A stretch of DNA of 64,000 bases, from positions 1 through 64,000 of the forward strand of contig DILV01000031.1 in assembly GCA_002425225.1 (NCBI GenBank). Reading direction: 5' to 3'. This DNA comes from Thiothrix sp. UBA5583 (GTDB lineage Bacteria > Pseudomonadota > Gammaproteobacteria > Thiotrichales > Thiotrichaceae). The translations under genes and the position numbers were made by a program. The notes beneath the pieces are model-generated. The model saw only the letters and a program-made list of their open reading frames with translations, made no database searches and was not told where the DNA came from. This document shows, piece after piece, positions 8,210-17,639 of this stretch (the stretch's first letter is position 1; every line of letters starts with the position of its first letter).

Positions 8210-11200
8210 ATGAATGACCCGCAACCTCTTTCTCTCGATTTCGCCAGCGATGACACCCACACCGGCTTCCGCCTGCACCACCTCGAAGTCTACAACTGGG
8301 GAACCTTCGACCAGCACGTCTGGAAAATCGCCCCGCAAGGCCACAACGCACTGCTGACCGGCGATATTGGTTCCGGCAAATCGACCCTGGTGGACGCAAT
8401 AACCACCTTGCTCGTCCCTACCCAGCGCATCACCTACAACAAGGCGGCGGGCGCGGAAGGCAAGGAACGTTCCCTCGGCTCTTACGTGCGCGGCGAATAC
8501 AAAAGCGAAAAAAACGAATTGGGGCAGGGCGCAAAAGCCGTTGCCCTGCGCGATGAAAAGCACTACAGCGTATTGCTCGGCTGGTTCTACAACCCCGGCT
8601 TTGCCCAAGGCATGACGTTGGCACAAGTGTTCTGGCTTAAGGAAGGCAGCCGCCAGCCGGAACGCTTTTACGTCACCGCCGAGAACTTGCTCACTATCCG
8701 CGAACACTTTGCCAACTTCGGCAATGACATCAGCCAATTGCGCAAACGCTTGGCGAAACTGTCCGGCGTGACGGTCATCGACACCTTCAAGGAATACGCC
8801 GCCCGTTTCCGGCGTTATTTCGGCATCCAGTCCGAACAGGCACTCGACCTGTTTTACCAAACCGTGTCGATGAAATCGGTGGGCAATTTGACCGATTTCG
8901 TGCGTACCCACATGCTCGAAGACACAGGTGTAGAACAACAAATCCACAGCCTGTGCCGCGATTTCGACAACCTCAACCGCCTGCACGAAGCGGTGTTGAA
9001 AGCGCGGCGGCAAATCAGCCTGTTGCAACCGCTGGACGCAAACCTTGCCGATTACACCCAACTCAGCAGCAGCATCCACACTCTGCGTGCCGCCCGCGAA
9101 GCCTTGGGTTGCTGGTTTGCCGTGCAGGAAGTGGGCTTGCTCACCGAACGCCTGCAAGGCTTGCACCACGATGCCGAACGCCTCAGCCATCGGCGCACCC
9201 AGCTTGAAATCAGCATCCAGGTCTTGCGCACCCAAGAGGACGATTTGCACCGCAGCATCGAAGACCAAGGCGGACGACGCTTGCGTGAACTCGACAAGGA
9301 AATGGTGGCACTGGAAAAAGACCGCACCCGCTGCCAACGCCAGTCTGATCAGTGGCAGGCCAATATCACCCAACTCGGATTGATGGCTGAAGTGAGCGAA
9401 GACAACTTCTACCACAACCGCCAGCGTATTGAGGTGCTGGAAGCCGACATCCAGCAACAGGAACAACAACTGCAAGCCGAACGTGATGACCACGCCATCC
9501 GCTTCCGCCAGCAAAACGACCAGCAGCAGCAACTGCAAGCTGACATTGACTCGCTGCGCCAACGCAAGAGCAATATTCCGCGCCAAAACCTCGCCATGCG
9601 CCAAACCATGCTGGAGGTGCTGAACCTGCCCGAAGCAGACTTGCCGTTTGCAGGCGAATTGCTGCAAGTGGACGAAGCCGAACGGCTGTGGGAAGGGGCT
9701 GCCGAGCGCGTGCTGCACAATTTCGGCCTGAGCCTGTTAGTGCCGGAACGCCATTACGAGCGCGTCAGCCACTACGTTGAACAGACCCATTTGCACGGGC
9801 GGCTGGTGTATTACCGTGTACAAACCCCCAGCATGTCGCGCCGCAGCGAACTTGACCCGCAATCGCTGGTACGCAAGCTGCGCATCAAGGCCGACAGCGA
9901 ATTTTACCCGTGGCTGGAACACGCGCTGCACGAACGCTTTGATTACCATTGCGCCACCGACATGGCCGATTTCCGCCGCCATCACCAAGCCCTGAGCCAG
10001 AATGGGCAGGTCAAAGGCGGAGGGCAACGCCACGAAAAAGACGACCGCCATAACTTGCACGACCGTTCCCGCTACGTGTTGGGCTGGAGCAACCGCGACA
10101 AATTGCAAGCGCTGGAAGCGCAAGCCGCTGCCCTGATCCTGCAAATCCAGCAAACGGCGGATGCACTGGCAAATGTCGACCGTCGCCAGAAACAGTTGCG
10201 CCAGCAGCAAAATGCACTGCGTGATGTGCAAAAGGTGCGCGATTTCAGCGAAATTGACTGGCACACCCCAGCACGCGCCATCCAGCAACTGCGTGAAGAA
10301 CAACGGCGTATCGAAAACAGTTCCGACATTCTGCAAAGCCTGCAAACGCAATTGCAAACCAGCCGCCAGCAACGCGAAGAGGCCGACCGCAAGCACAGCG
10401 AGGTGTTGCTGGAACAAGGCACGCTGAACAATAAAATCACCAACGCAGAAGATGAACAGGCACGCGCTACCGAACAGGCCGCCTTGTTGCCAGCATCCGC
10501 CTTGGCGCAACATCAGCACTCGCTGGAACAGTGGCGGCAACAGGTGCTGGGCGACACGGTGTTCAACCTGCGCAGTCTGGCGCGGCAGCAAAGCGACATC
10601 CGCAGTGCGATGCAGGCGCAACTCGACAACGATGAAGGCAAAAACCGCCGCTTGTCGCAGAAAATTGTCCAGCAAATGCAGGATTACAAGCGCGATTACC
10701 CCGCCGACACCAGCGAAGTGGATGCCAGCCTCGAATCCGCAGGTGAATTCCAGCGCATGTTGGCGGTGCTGCAAAGCGAAGACTTGCCGCGCCACGAACA
10801 GAAATTCAAGGCGATGCTGAATGAGCAGACCATCCAGGGCATTGTGATGCTGCAAAACCAGTTGGAAAAGGAACGCCGCGCCATCGACGACAAGCTCGAT
10901 GCGATCAACCGTTCCTTGCAGGGCATCGAATACAACGCGGGGACGTACATCCTGTTACTGGCAACCCAGACGCAAGACGCTGAAATCCGCGACTTCCGCG
11001 CCGACTTGCGCCAGTGCCTGAGCCACAGCCTCGACGATGACGCGATGTACACCGAAACCCGTTTCTTGCAAGTCAAGCACATCATTGACCGCCTCAACGG
11101 GCGCGAAGGCTTCAGCGAGCTTGACCGCAAGTGGATGCGCAAAGTCAGCGATGTGCGCAACTGGTATGTGTTTTCGGCCAGTGAACGCTGGCGCGAGGAT

Positions 11201-11587
11201 GACACCGAACGCGAGTTTTACAGCGATTCCGCCGGGAAATCGGGCGGGCAGAAGGAAAAGCTGGCGTATACGGTGCTGGCTTCCGCGCTGGCCTACCAGT
11301 TCGGGCTGGAATGGGGGCAAGTGCGTTCGCGCTCGTTCCGCTTCGTGGTGATCGACGAAGCCTTTGGGCGCGGCTCGGACGAATCCACCCGCTACGGGCT
11401 GGAACTGTTCCGCAAGCTCAATCTGCAACTGCTGATCGTCACGCCCTTGCAAAAAATCCATGTGATTGAGGATTACATCAACTCGGTGCATTTCGTGCAT
11501 AACGAAGCGGGGCAAAAGTCGTTGGTACGGAATTTGAGCATTGAGGAGTACCGGCGGGAGAAGCAAGCGGTACAAGGCTCGACATGA
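8210..11587 (+). CDS. jetC: Wadjet JetC (SbcC/MukB-like SMC ATPase)
   Basis: A 1125-residue SMC-like ATPase, the motor of the JetABC complex. Walker A is GDIGSGKST (residues 51-59), the signature is SGGQKEKLAY, and Walker B is VVIDEAFGRG starting near residue 1046, so both head halves are intact. Between them lie long Gln/Arg/Glu-rich coiled coils (about 270-500 and 620-900) around a hinge-like segment (about 500-600, including LVPERHYERVSHYVEQ). The ATG at 8210 is chosen because it lies 4 nt after the TOPRIM gene; an upstream in-frame ATG at 8168 falls inside that gene. No clear Shine-Dalgarno is visible, so coupled translation is likely. The stop overlaps the jetD start in an ATGA. Confidence 0.93.
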   Translation: MNDPQPLSLDFASDDTHTGFRLHHLEVYNWGTFDQHVWKIAPQGHNALLTGDIGSGKSTLVDAITTLLVPTQRITYNKAAGAEGKERSLGSYVRGEYKSEKNELGQGAKAVALRDEKHYSVLLGWFYNPGFAQGMTLAQVFWLKEGSRQPERFYVTAENLLTIREHFANFGNDISQLRKRLAKLSGVTVIDTFKEYAARFRRYFGIQSEQALDLFYQTVSMKSVGNLTDFVRTHMLEDTGVEQQIHSLCRDFDNLNRLHEAVLKARRQISLLQPLDANLADYTQLSSSIHTLRAAREALGCWFAVQEVGLLTERLQGLHHDAERLSHRRTQLEISIQVLRTQEDDLHRSIEDQGGRRLRELDKEMVALEKDRTRCQRQSDQWQANITQLGLMAEVSEDNFYHNRQRIEVLEADIQQQEQQLQAERDDHAIRFRQQNDQQQQLQADIDSLRQRKSNIPRQNLAMRQTMLEVLNLPEADLPFAGELLQVDEAERLWEGAAERVLHNFGLSLLVPERHYERVSHYVEQTHLHGRLVYYRVQTPSMSRRSELDPQSLVRKLRIKADSEFYPWLEHALHERFDYHCATDMADFRRHHQALSQNGQVKGGGQRHEKDDRHNLHDRSRYVLGWSNRDKLQALEAQAAALILQIQQTADALANVDRRQKQLRQQQNALRDVQKVRDFSEIDWHTPARAIQQLREEQRRIENSSDILQSLQTQLQTSRQQREEADRKHSEVLLEQGTLNNKITNAEDEQARATEQAALLPASALAQHQHSLEQWRQQVLGDTVFNLRSLARQQSDIRSAMQAQLDNDEGKNRRLSQKIVQQMQDYKRDYPADTSEVDASLESAGEFQRMLAVLQSEDLPRHEQKFKAMLNEQTIQGIVMLQNQLEKERRAIDDKLDAINRSLQGIEYNAGTYILLLATQTQDAEIRDFRADLRQCLSHSLDDDAMYTETRFLQVKHIIDRLNGREGFSELDRKWMRKVSDVRNWYVFSASERWREDDTEREFYSDSAGKSGGQKEKLAYTVLASALAYQFGLEWGQVRSRSFRFVVIDEAFGRGSDESTRYGLELFRKLNLQLLIVTPLQKIHVIEDYINSVHFVHNEAGQKSLVRNLSIEEYRREKQAVQGST

Positions 11588-12780
11588 TCACCCCCGCCGA
11601 CATCCGCGCCAAAGCCCAAAAGCTGTGGGACAGCGGGCGCATCTTGCAAGACGCATGGGAAGCAGGCGAACTGTTCCCGTGGGAAATCCCCTTCCGCAAG
11701 CCCAATGCGGCGATGCAGGTGGAACAGTTTGCCCAGGTGCGCGAATGGATCACCGCCCTCAAACAAGCCAGCCGCGAAGTGAAAGGCTACGGCTACCGCA
11801 TCGGCTACCGCGAAGTGCAGCACCGCCAACTTGGCACGCAACTGCTGCCCGACACGCTCAGCTTCGACACCCGCGATGATTTGCTGCGTTTTATCCAGAA
11901 AAAGCAGGTATTCCCCGCCCTGTACCAAACGGGGCTGGAAACCGCTGCCGAATTTCCGCTGCTGCGCCCGTGGTTGCTGAAATACCCCACCAAACTGATG
12001 GAACATGCAACGGTGTGGTCTGCCTTACTGGCGGTATGCCGCTATTTCCTGCACCAGCCGTGCCCAGAGCGTTACTTGCGCGAACTCGACATTCCCAGCG
12101 TGGACAGCAAATTCATCGGGCAACACAAAGCCATCTTAAGCGAATTGCTGGATGCGGTGTTGCCGGAAACTGCGATTGACCCCGACAGTAGCGGCTTGCG
12201 CCAATACGGTTTTGAGCGCCGTTATGGTCTGAAATACGACGAACCACTGCTGCGCCTGCGCTTGCTGGATGCCGCCCTCAGCCCGGTTGCGGGCATGACC
12301 GATATTAGCCTGCCAGTGTCACAATTGGCACAATGGGCAATCCCCTGCCAGTGCGTGTTTGTCACCGAAAATAAAACCAATGGTTTGAGCTTTCCTGCTA
12401 CTGCGCAAGCCATCGTGATTTTTGGCCTGGGTTATGGGGTGGATACGCTGGCGGCAATCCCGTGGCTGCACACCCGGCAGGTCATTTACTGGGGCGACCT
12501 CGACACCCACGGCTTCTCGATCCTGTCGCGGATGCGCCGCCATTTTCCGCATACCCAATCCTTGCTGATGGATGCGCCCACCTTGCAGCAATACGCGCAT
12601 TTATGCACCGAAGAGCCGGAAAACGCCCGCTGTGCTGATATACTCCAGCATTTGCAGCCGCCAGAGGCTGCCGTTTACCAGCAATTGCAGCAAACCCACC
12701 AGCGGCTGGAACAGGAACGGATTCCGATGGCCTACGTGCAGCAACAGTTGGCCAGATTTAACCATGACGATGATGTTTGA
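11584..12780 (+). CDS. jetD: Wadjet JetD (DUF3322 + DUF2220 TOPRIM nuclease)
   Basis: A 398-residue nuclease subunit that cleaves plasmid DNA once JetABC has detected a small closed circle. The N-terminal DUF3322 region (to about residue 190) precedes a C-terminal DUF2220 TOPRIM domain. Its catalytic acids are visible: a glutamate in FVTENKT (E262) and the DxD in WGDLDTHG (D305, D307), with the IVIFGLGYGV strand-loop between them. PSVDSKFIGQHK is typical of the family. It starts in an ATGA overlap with jetC. The last 17 nt overlap the SNF2 gene that follows, which extends the operon beyond the classical four genes. Confidence 0.93.
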   Translation: MITPADIRAKAQKLWDSGRILQDAWEAGELFPWEIPFRKPNAAMQVEQFAQVREWITALKQASREVKGYGYRIGYREVQHRQLGTQLLPDTLSFDTRDDLLRFIQKKQVFPALYQTGLETAAEFPLLRPWLLKYPTKLMEHATVWSALLAVCRYFLHQPCPERYLRELDIPSVDSKFIGQHKAILSELLDAVLPETAIDPDSSGLRQYGFERRYGLKYDEPLLRLRLLDAALSPVAGMTDISLPVSQLAQWAIPCQCVFVTENKTNGLSFPATAQAIVIFGLGYGVDTLAAIPWLHTRQVIYWGDLDTHGFSILSRMRRHFPHTQSLLMDAPTLQQYAHLCTEEPENARCADILQHLQPPEAAVYQQLQQTHQRLEQERIPMAYVQQQLARFNHDDDV

Positions 12781-15700
12781 CGAAAAAAAATTCCTCGCTT
12801 TACCCGAAAGCACCCAGAATTTGCTGGAGTTCATGTCCATCATTTACGCGCCAATGGCGGCGACACCGTTGTCGAAGCTCGCGCCTGTGAATCAGGATGT
12901 GAAACTGCTGCGCCCCGAACTGGACAGGCTCATTACTGCCGGTTGGCTGGTGTCAGTCCGCAACAGCTATTACGCCTGCGCCGAAGGTGTCCGTGATGAG
13001 TTGACTCGCCGCAGCTTGCAAGCAGGGCGTTTCCCTGAGTTGGCAAAAGTAGTGCTTGCCAACCTCAGCCCAGAAGCCCCCCGCCAAGGCTGGGGTTACA
13101 AAATCTGGCCGTTTGTGGAGGATGCCCTGCGGGATCTGCGCCTGAACGTGCTGCTGGGCGACGCCCAAAAAGCCAGTTGGGTCTTGCAACAGGCCAGCCA
13201 GCAATTTGCCAACAGCCCCAAATTTCAGCCGCACCCGTGGTTTACCTTGTGGGGCAAGCCACCCGATCCGGCGTGGATGCCGTTTTTCAGTGACTCCCTG
13301 TTTTTGCAACTGATCGCTCCTGTCTATATTCGTGTGGCAGATCATGAGGGGCAAAATGCCACTGCCTTGTGGCAACGCTGCCATAATCTGCTGACCACCA
13401 CGACGGATACGGCGGCCTTGTGGACAAGCTTTGGTGGCTCATACTACTGGCAATTGTTCCAGCGCGGCTTATGGGATGATGTTCTTGCTGCTGAACCTGC
13501 CGCCACCAGTGGCACGCGGCTGGAATACTGGCATCTGTTCGCATCGGCACGGGCGCTTTCCCAAGGCAAACGCGATGAAGCCATCAACCTTTATCAGGCA
13601 GGATTAAAGCTGCTGCGCAAACGCCAAGGCAGCCGCAAGGCGCTATACGGTACACCGCTGGAAGCCCTGTATGTGCTGGCGTTATTGCTGGATGGTTCTG
13701 CCAAGTCGTTCAAGGAAATTCCGGCTTACTTTAAAGAGTTTGGCGCCCATAATGTCATTTACCAGGCACTCGCTTATTTTGCCAATTCACGCCTGACCGG
13801 CAAGGTAGAGGCACTCGATGATGACGTGGCGGGCTGGCAACAATCGCCCCTCGCTTTCCTGATTGCCCTGATGGTGCGCCATTGGCTGGAGCAAACCATC
13901 CCCACTGCTTGGTTGGATGCCGCCGCTACCTACTACCGGCAAATGGATGAAATCGGCTATAGCTGGTTAGCCAACGAATACGCGGCAGCACTGGCGCAAG
14001 TCTTGCCCGACAAGGACAAACGCAAGTCCCTCTACAGTGGGCTTGCCCAAACAGCCCACAACAAGGCAGGTACACAACCCCTGATCAGCTTTTACCAGCC
14101 GCAACCTGCCTGGGAACGCACCTTGCTGGCATTGCAACGCTTGGGTAGCAGCACTACACCTGCCAAAACCAACACCCCCAAAGAAGGTGCAGAACGGGTC
14201 ATCTGGTCGCTAACCCGCTTCAAATACGGCTCTGGCACGGTTGAATACGGCATCACCCCGCGCCTGCAAAAGCACAGCAAAAAAGGCTGGTCGGAAGGCC
14301 GCAATATCGCCCTGAAACGCCTCGCACTGGAGCCGGAAAGTTTCACATCTCTCACCGACGAAGACCGCCGCATCTGCCAATCCATCAAGCTCTACAGCTA
14401 CGGTTACTATGAAAAAAGCTACGAACTGCACATTCAGGACGTTTGGCAGCACCTGATCGGGCATCCGCGTGTTTACTGGGAAACAGCCCTGAACACCCCG
14501 CTCGACATCCAGCAAGGGCGCGAAGAGCTGCAAATCCTCAAGGAACGGGGCAAGCTGCGTATCAAGCTGTTCCCGGAACTGCCCTTGCATCATGAGTTCA
14601 AGCCTGACCAGTATTTCGTGGTGGAAGAAACCACCCTGCAACTCAAGCTCTACAAGCTGACATCGGCAGTATTGCAACTGCATGGCATCCTCGGCAAGGA
14701 TGGCTTGCTTGTCCCCCCCGAAGCCGAAGCCAGTGTGCGCCAAACACTGGCGGCACTAGCACCGCTGATTACCATCCAGTCCGACATTGCCGGGATGGAT
14801 AATGCGGAAACGGTGGAGGCCGACCCGCATTTGCACCTGCACCTGCTGCCGTGGAATGACGGTCTGCGCCTGCTGATGCGCGTACAACCCCTCGGCGCAG
14901 GCGGGCCGATCTTCCCGCCGGGCAACGGGCGCAGCAATGTCATGGCAGAAATCGACCGTAAGCTGCTCAAGGCCAGCCGCAACCTAAAACAGGAGCGCAA
15001 ACAGGCCAACACGCTGATCCAGGATTGCCCGGCTCTAGCAAACTGGGAAGACCCCTGCGACGACCTACTACTGGAAGAACCCGAACAATGCCTCGAAGCC
15101 TTGCAACAACTGCACAACCTCGGCGACCGCGTAGTGCTGGCATGGCCGGAAGGCGAAAAGCTGCGTATCACTCAACAGGTCGGCAGTAACAACCTCTCCC
15201 TCAAGGTCAAGCAATCTGGCGACTGGTTCGACCTCGACGGCAAGCTGCATGTGGATGAAAACCTCGTCCTGACCCTGCGCCAATTGCTAGAACTCAGCCA
15301 GACCGCCACCGGGCGCTTCGTGCCGCTGGGCAACGGGCAATTCCTCATCCTGACCCGTCAGTTCCAAAAACGGCTGGAAGCCTTGCGGGCATATGCCGAA
15401 ACCTCCGGCAAGAATGGCCTGAAAGTCGGCACGCTGGCGGGCATGGCGCTGGAAGAGTTCATCGATGAAGCCGGTGAACTGGAGGCTGACAAGCACTGGA
15501 AGGCGCAAGTCAGCAAGCTGAAACAAGTCCGCCAAAGCCAGCCAATAGTCCCCGCCAGCTTGCAGGCCGAATTGCGCGATTATCAGGAAGAGGGTTTTCG
15601 CTGGATGATGCGCCTTGCCGACTGGGGCGTGGGCGGCTGTCTGGCGGACGACATGGGTCTGGGCAAGACCGTGCAGACGCTGGGTTTGTTGCTGGCGCGT

Positions 15701-16942
15701 GCCGATCAGGGCGCGGCGCTGGTGGTTGCCCCAGTGTCGGTGTGCAACAACTGGTACAGCGAATGCCAACGTTTTGCCCCTTCCTTGCGCCCGGTGTTTT
15801 ATCGCGGCAAAGACCGCCAAACCTTGCTGGACGGTTTGCAGCCGCGTGACCTGCTGATTGCCAGCTACGGGTTGTTGCAGCAGGATGTGGAAGCCTTCCA
15901 GCAACGCCAATGGCCAACCATCGTGCTGGACGAAGCACAAGCGATCAAGAACACCAACACCAAACGCACCCAGGCTGTGTACCAGTTGCAGGGCGATTTC
16001 CGGCTGGTCACGACTGGCACGCCGATTGAAAACCATCTGGGCGAACTGTGGAGTTTGTTCCGCTTCCTCAACCCCGGCCTGCTGTTCTCGCAGCAAAAGT
16101 TTGGCGAACGCTTCCAGACCCCGATTGAACGTGACAACGACGAACACGCCCGTCATGCGCTGAAAAAGCTGGTGCAGCCGTTCATGCTGCGGCGTACCAA
16201 AAATCAGGTGTTGCAGGAATTGCCGCCACGCACTGAAATCACCCTGACCGTCAGTCTTAGCGACGCCGAAATGGCCTTGTACGAAGCCCTGCGCCAGCAG
16301 GCGCTGGAGCGTTTCGCCCAGCCCGGCGACGAGGAGGGTAAGCACCTGGAAGTGCGGGCAGAAATTACCCGGCTGCGCCTTGCTGCCTGTCACCCGCAAC
16401 TGGCGATGCCGGGCAGTGCGCTGCCTTCCAGCAAATTGCAGGCATTCGGCGATCTGGTGCTGGAATTGCGCGAAAACCAGCACAAGACGTTGGTGTTCAG
16501 TCAGTTCGTCAAACACTTGGACTTGATCCGCGCATGGCTGGACGGGCAGGGGATTGCTTACCAGTATCTGGACGGTTCCACGCCGATGGAGCAGCGCAAG
16601 CAGCGGGTGGATGCTTTCCAGCGTGGTGAAGGCGATATTTTCCTGATCAGCCTCAAGGCAGGTGGCTTCGGCCTTAACCTTACAGCGGCGGATTACGTCA
16701 TCCACATGGATCCGTGGTGGAACCCGGCGGTGGAAGATCAGGCATCCGACCGTGCCCACCGCATCGGTCAGCAGCGTCCGGTCACGGTCTACCGGTTGGT
16801 GGCGGAAAACACCATCGAGGAAAAAATTGTCAAGCTGCACCAGCTCAAGCGTGACTTGGCAGACAGTTTGCTGGAAGGCAGCGATGTCAGCGGTAAGCTC
16901 TCGGCGGGGGATATGCTGGAGATGATCCGGGGCGGGGTGTGA
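12764..16942 (+). CDS. Large SNF2-family helicase coupled to the Wadjet operon
   Basis: A 1392-residue Swi2/Snf2-type ATPase. The C-terminal 430 residues hold the two RecA-like lobes: motif I ADDMGLGKT (about residue 961), motif II VLDEAQAIKN (about 1054), motif III TGTPIENHLGELWS, motif V SLKAGGFGLNLT and motif VI DRAHRIGQ (about 1328). The first 900 residues form an N-terminal helical module and an SNF2-associated region of unknown structure, with no SWIM finger. The ATG at 12764 lies inside the last codons of jetD; ATGs at 12770 and 12773 are alternatives. A longer frame from 12572 is entirely within jetD and is rejected. DNA translocase activity is expected. Its relation to Wadjet is inferred only from the overlap. 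Confidence 0.88.
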   Translation: MTMMFDEKKFLALPESTQNLLEFMSIIYAPMAATPLSKLAPVNQDVKLLRPELDRLITAGWLVSVRNSYYACAEGVRDELTRRSLQAGRFPELAKVVLANLSPEAPRQGWGYKIWPFVEDALRDLRLNVLLGDAQKASWVLQQASQQFANSPKFQPHPWFTLWGKPPDPAWMPFFSDSLFLQLIAPVYIRVADHEGQNATALWQRCHNLLTTTTDTAALWTSFGGSYYWQLFQRGLWDDVLAAEPAATSGTRLEYWHLFASARALSQGKRDEAINLYQAGLKLLRKRQGSRKALYGTPLEALYVLALLLDGSAKSFKEIPAYFKEFGAHNVIYQALAYFANSRLTGKVEALDDDVAGWQQSPLAFLIALMVRHWLEQTIPTAWLDAAATYYRQMDEIGYSWLANEYAAALAQVLPDKDKRKSLYSGLAQTAHNKAGTQPLISFYQPQPAWERTLLALQRLGSSTTPAKTNTPKEGAERVIWSLTRFKYGSGTVEYGITPRLQKHSKKGWSEGRNIALKRLALEPESFTSLTDEDRRICQSIKLYSYGYYEKSYELHIQDVWQHLIGHPRVYWETALNTPLDIQQGREELQILKERGKLRIKLFPELPLHHEFKPDQYFVVEETTLQLKLYKLTSAVLQLHGILGKDGLLVPPEAEASVRQTLAALAPLITIQSDIAGMDNAETVEADPHLHLHLLPWNDGLRLLMRVQPLGAGGPIFPPGNGRSNVMAEIDRKLLKASRNLKQERKQANTLIQDCPALANWEDPCDDLLLEEPEQCLEALQQLHNLGDRVVLAWPEGEKLRITQQVGSNNLSLKVKQSGDWFDLDGKLHVDENLVLTLRQLLELSQTATGRFVPLGNGQFLILTRQFQKRLEALRAYAETSGKNGLKVGTLAGMALEEFIDEAGELEADKHWKAQVSKLKQVRQSQPIVPASLQAELRDYQEEGFRWMMRLADWGVGGCLADDMGLGKTVQTLGLLLARADQGAALVVAPVSVCNNWYSECQRFAPSLRPVFYRGKDRQTLLDGLQPRDLLIASYGLLQQDVEAFQQRQWPTIVLDEAQAIKNTNTKRTQAVYQLQGDFRLVTTGTPIENHLGELWSLFRFLNPGLLFSQQKFGERFQTPIERDNDEHARHALKKLVQPFMLRRTKNQVLQELPPRTEITLTVSLSDAEMALYEALRQQALERFAQPGDEEGKHLEVRAEITRLRLAACHPQLAMPGSALPSSKLQAFGDLVLELRENQHKTLVFSQFVKHLDLIRAWLDGQGIAYQYLDGSTPMEQRKQRVDAFQRGEGDIFLISLKAGGFGLNLTAADYVIHMDPWWNPAVEDQASDRAHRIGQQRPVTVYRLVAENTIEEKIVKLHQLKRDLADSLLEGSDVSGKLSAGDMLEMIRGGV

Positions 16943-16959
16943 CGCATGGCATTTCGGCG

Positions 16960-16981
16960 ACCATCAGTGTATATTGATGGT
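16960..16981. promoter_or_regulatory. Inverted repeat before the Phd/PIN pair, possible operator
   Basis: ACCATCA (16960-16966) and TGATGGT (16975-16981) are perfect reverse complements around an 8-nt A+T-rich centre, 25 nt before the antitoxin start. Phd-type antitoxins normally repress their own promoter at such palindromes. No T-run follows, so a terminator for the SNF2 gene is less likely. Confidence 0.5.
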
Positions 16982-17006
16982 CTTTAATCTAGTTCGGTAA
17001 TAAACC

Positions 17007-17246
17007 ATGTTGTACCTGAACATCCACGAAGCCAAAACACATTTGTCGCAATACCTGCAACAAATTCTTGCCGGTGAACGGGTATTGCTGTGCAAACGCA
17101 ATGTGCCAGTGGCAGAAATTCGTGCCTTGCCACAACGCTTGACTGCTCTGCGTCCTATCGGTTTGGCAAAGGGAGAGTTCAGCGTACCCGCCAGTTTTTT
17201 CGAGCCGTTGCCCGACGACGTGTTGAATGCCTTTGAAGGGCATTGA
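17007..17246 (+). CDS. Phd/YefM-type antitoxin
   Basis: A 79-residue antitoxin. The N-terminal half fits the Phd/YefM DNA-binding fold (LNIHEAKTHLSQYLQQI, then a GERVLLCKRNVPVAEI strand pair). The C-terminal tail (from about residue 50, ending FEPLPDDVLNAFEGH) would wrap the toxin. It normally neutralises the PIN toxin and represses the operon through the palindrome just upstream. The stop codon overlaps the toxin start by one base (TGATG), giving strict translational coupling with antitoxin first. Confidence 0.82.
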   Translation: MLYLNIHEAKTHLSQYLQQILAGERVLLCKRNVPVAEIRALPQRLTALRPIGLAKGEFSVPASFFEPLPDDVLNAFEGH

Positions 17247-17635
17247 TGATGCGCCTGTTGCTGGATACCTGCACGTTTCTGTGGCTGATTGCCGATGACG
17301 ACAGTTTGAGTGAGTCAGCCCGCAACCTGTTCCGATCACCGCAAACCGAAGTGTTTCTGAGTGCCGTATCGTTGTGGGAAATCACCGTCAAGTACCAACT
17401 CGGCAAACTGCCCTTGCCGGAGCATCCGCGTTATTACATACCCCGCCAACGGCAAGCGCACCAGATTGAATCGTTGAGCCTGCACGAAGATGCTATCCAG
17501 CATCTGGCGAACTTGCCGGATGTCCACCGCGACCCGTTTGACCGTATGCTGGTCTGTCAGGCGATTCAGGAGGGGCTGGCCTTGCTGACCCCCGACCCGC
17601 TGATCCAGCAATACCCTGTAAAAGTAATATGGTGA
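17246..17635 (+). CDS. PIN-domain toxin (VapC-like)
   Basis: A 129-residue PIN-domain ribonuclease. The acidic active-site residues are recognisable: LLLDTCTFLW (first Asp near residue 7), the glutamate in SAVSLWEITVK (about residue 45), and HRDPFDRMLVCQA (Asp near 96 and 99), with a final TPDPLIQQY strand. It probably cleaves tRNA or rRNA when free of antitoxin. Start ATG at 17246, with a second ATG at 17249. The exonuclease gene begins 5 nt after its stop, so transcription may continue into it. Confidence 0.82.
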   Translation: MMRLLLDTCTFLWLIADDDSLSESARNLFRSPQTEVFLSAVSLWEITVKYQLGKLPLPEHPRYYIPRQRQAHQIESLSLHEDAIQHLANLPDVHRDPFDRMLVCQAIQEGLALLTPDPLIQQYPVKVIW

Positions 17636-17639
17636 AACC

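Noticed and set aside
8177-9718. Long antisense open frame opposite jetC, and similar ones opposite jetA, jetC (9737-10855) and the first SNF2 gene
   Set aside because: These are shadows produced by G+C-rich codon bias; their composition is Gln/His/Phe-rich and shows no domain.
12572-12763. Upstream extension of the SNF2 helicase frame
   Set aside because: It lies entirely within jetD in another frame; the ATG at 12764 makes the normal short overlap.
16960-16981. Terminator of the SNF2 gene
   Set aside because: The perfect inverted repeat has an A+T-rich centre and no following T-run; its position suits an antitoxin operator better.
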